A DNA stretch of 6,371 nucleotides from an uncultured Anaeroplasmataceae bacterium. GTDB taxonomy: Bacteria > Bacillota_I > Bacilli_A > Acholeplasmatales > Anaeroplasmataceae. How positions within the stretch are numbered: position 1 is the first letter of the stretch; every line of letters starts with the position of its first letter. The DNA lies in the NCBI GenBank assembly GCA_934229785.1, contig CAKQEA010000045.1, positions 1 to 6,371 on the forward strand, written 5' to 3'. The translations under genes were made by a program, and so were the position numbers. A model generated the notes under the pieces. The model was not told the DNA's origin. It was given only the letters and a program-made list of their open reading frames with translations, and ran no database searches. Of this stretch, positions 6,265 through 6,371 are shown piece by piece.

Positions 6265-6371
6265 TCACTCCTCACTATCAATAGTAGAAATACTCATAGT
6301 TATTTCTTCTAATACATCTAATAATACCTTAACTGTATCTAAGCAAGTGAAGACACAAACATTATTATCAA
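6265..6371 (-). CDS. carB: Carbamoyl-phosphate synthase large subunit, C-terminal end only (partial)
   Basis: This is the last 34 codons of a gene whose start lies beyond the right edge; it ends in TGA at 6267-6265. The visible peptide contains FTCLDTVKVLLDVLEE, which resembles the end of the C-terminal MGS-like allosteric domain of Firmicutes CarB/PyrAB (a conserved T-S/C-L-D-T followed by a leucine-rich helix). CarB makes carbamoyl phosphate from bicarbonate, ATP and ammonia supplied by CarA, the first step of pyrimidine and arginine synthesis. Its position five bases before pyrK matches the Bacillus-type order carA-carB-pyrK-pyrD-pyrF-pyrE, and this context carries much of the assignment because so little protein is visible. 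Confidence 0.75.
   Translation of the reverse strand, partial: DNNVCVFTCLDTVKVLLDVLEEITMSISTIDSEE
6268..6272 (-). promoter_or_regulatory. Ribosome binding site that decides the pyrK start
   Basis: AGGAG on the minus strand lies 8 nt before an ATG at 6259-6257. A GTG at 6268-6266 would extend the frame by three codons, but its G is the last base of this Shine-Dalgarno sequence, so it has no site of its own. The ATG is therefore the better start. Confidence 0.8.

Overview
The window is AT-rich (roughly 30% G+C by eye), and every gene I can support lies on the minus strand, so transcription runs from right to left. TGA is a stop codon (end of the partial carB) and Trp is encoded by TGG, so the standard bacterial code applies and a Mycoplasma-type code is excluded. 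A class IB dihydroorotate dehydrogenase (PyrD plus the Fe-S/FAD subunit PyrK), the order carB-pyrK-pyrD-pyrF-pyrE, strong AGGAG-type ribosome binding sites and a Dxs-based isoprenoid pathway together suggest a low-GC Bacillota (Firmicutes), perhaps a gut-type Erysipelotrichia/Bacilli relative. The lineage is inference only.

Right part (3217-6371): the distal half of a de novo pyrimidine (UMP) operon. The last 34 codons of a probable carB are followed by pyrK, pyrD, pyrF and pyrE, which are 5 nt apart, overlapping by 1 nt, 1 nt apart and 1 nt apart respectively. A clean Rho-independent terminator follows pyrE. The promoter, any PyrR attenuator and the first genes lie beyond the right edge. Dihydroorotate is oxidised by PyrD/PyrK, PyrE adds phosphoribose to orotate, and PyrF decarboxylates OMP to UMP.

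Middle part (645-3080): a two-gene unit with its own TATAAT box. It encodes Dxs (1-deoxy-D-xylulose-5-phosphate synthase, first enzyme of the MEP isoprenoid pathway) and a GNAT-family N-acetyltransferase whose start lies 23 nt inside the end of dxs. A hairpin terminator follows, and its stem contains the acetyltransferase stop codon.

Left part (1-644): poorly coding DNA. It holds a probable decayed gene with several reading-frame breaks (385-601), a 68-codon gene of unknown function (91-297), and at the left edge a G+C-richer stretch with two near-identical 20-nt direct repeats followed by a T7 run on the plus strand. This is the only part with features I cannot explain. I found no convincing new system, CRISPR array, tRNA or intact mobile element; the rest is standard metabolic housekeeping.
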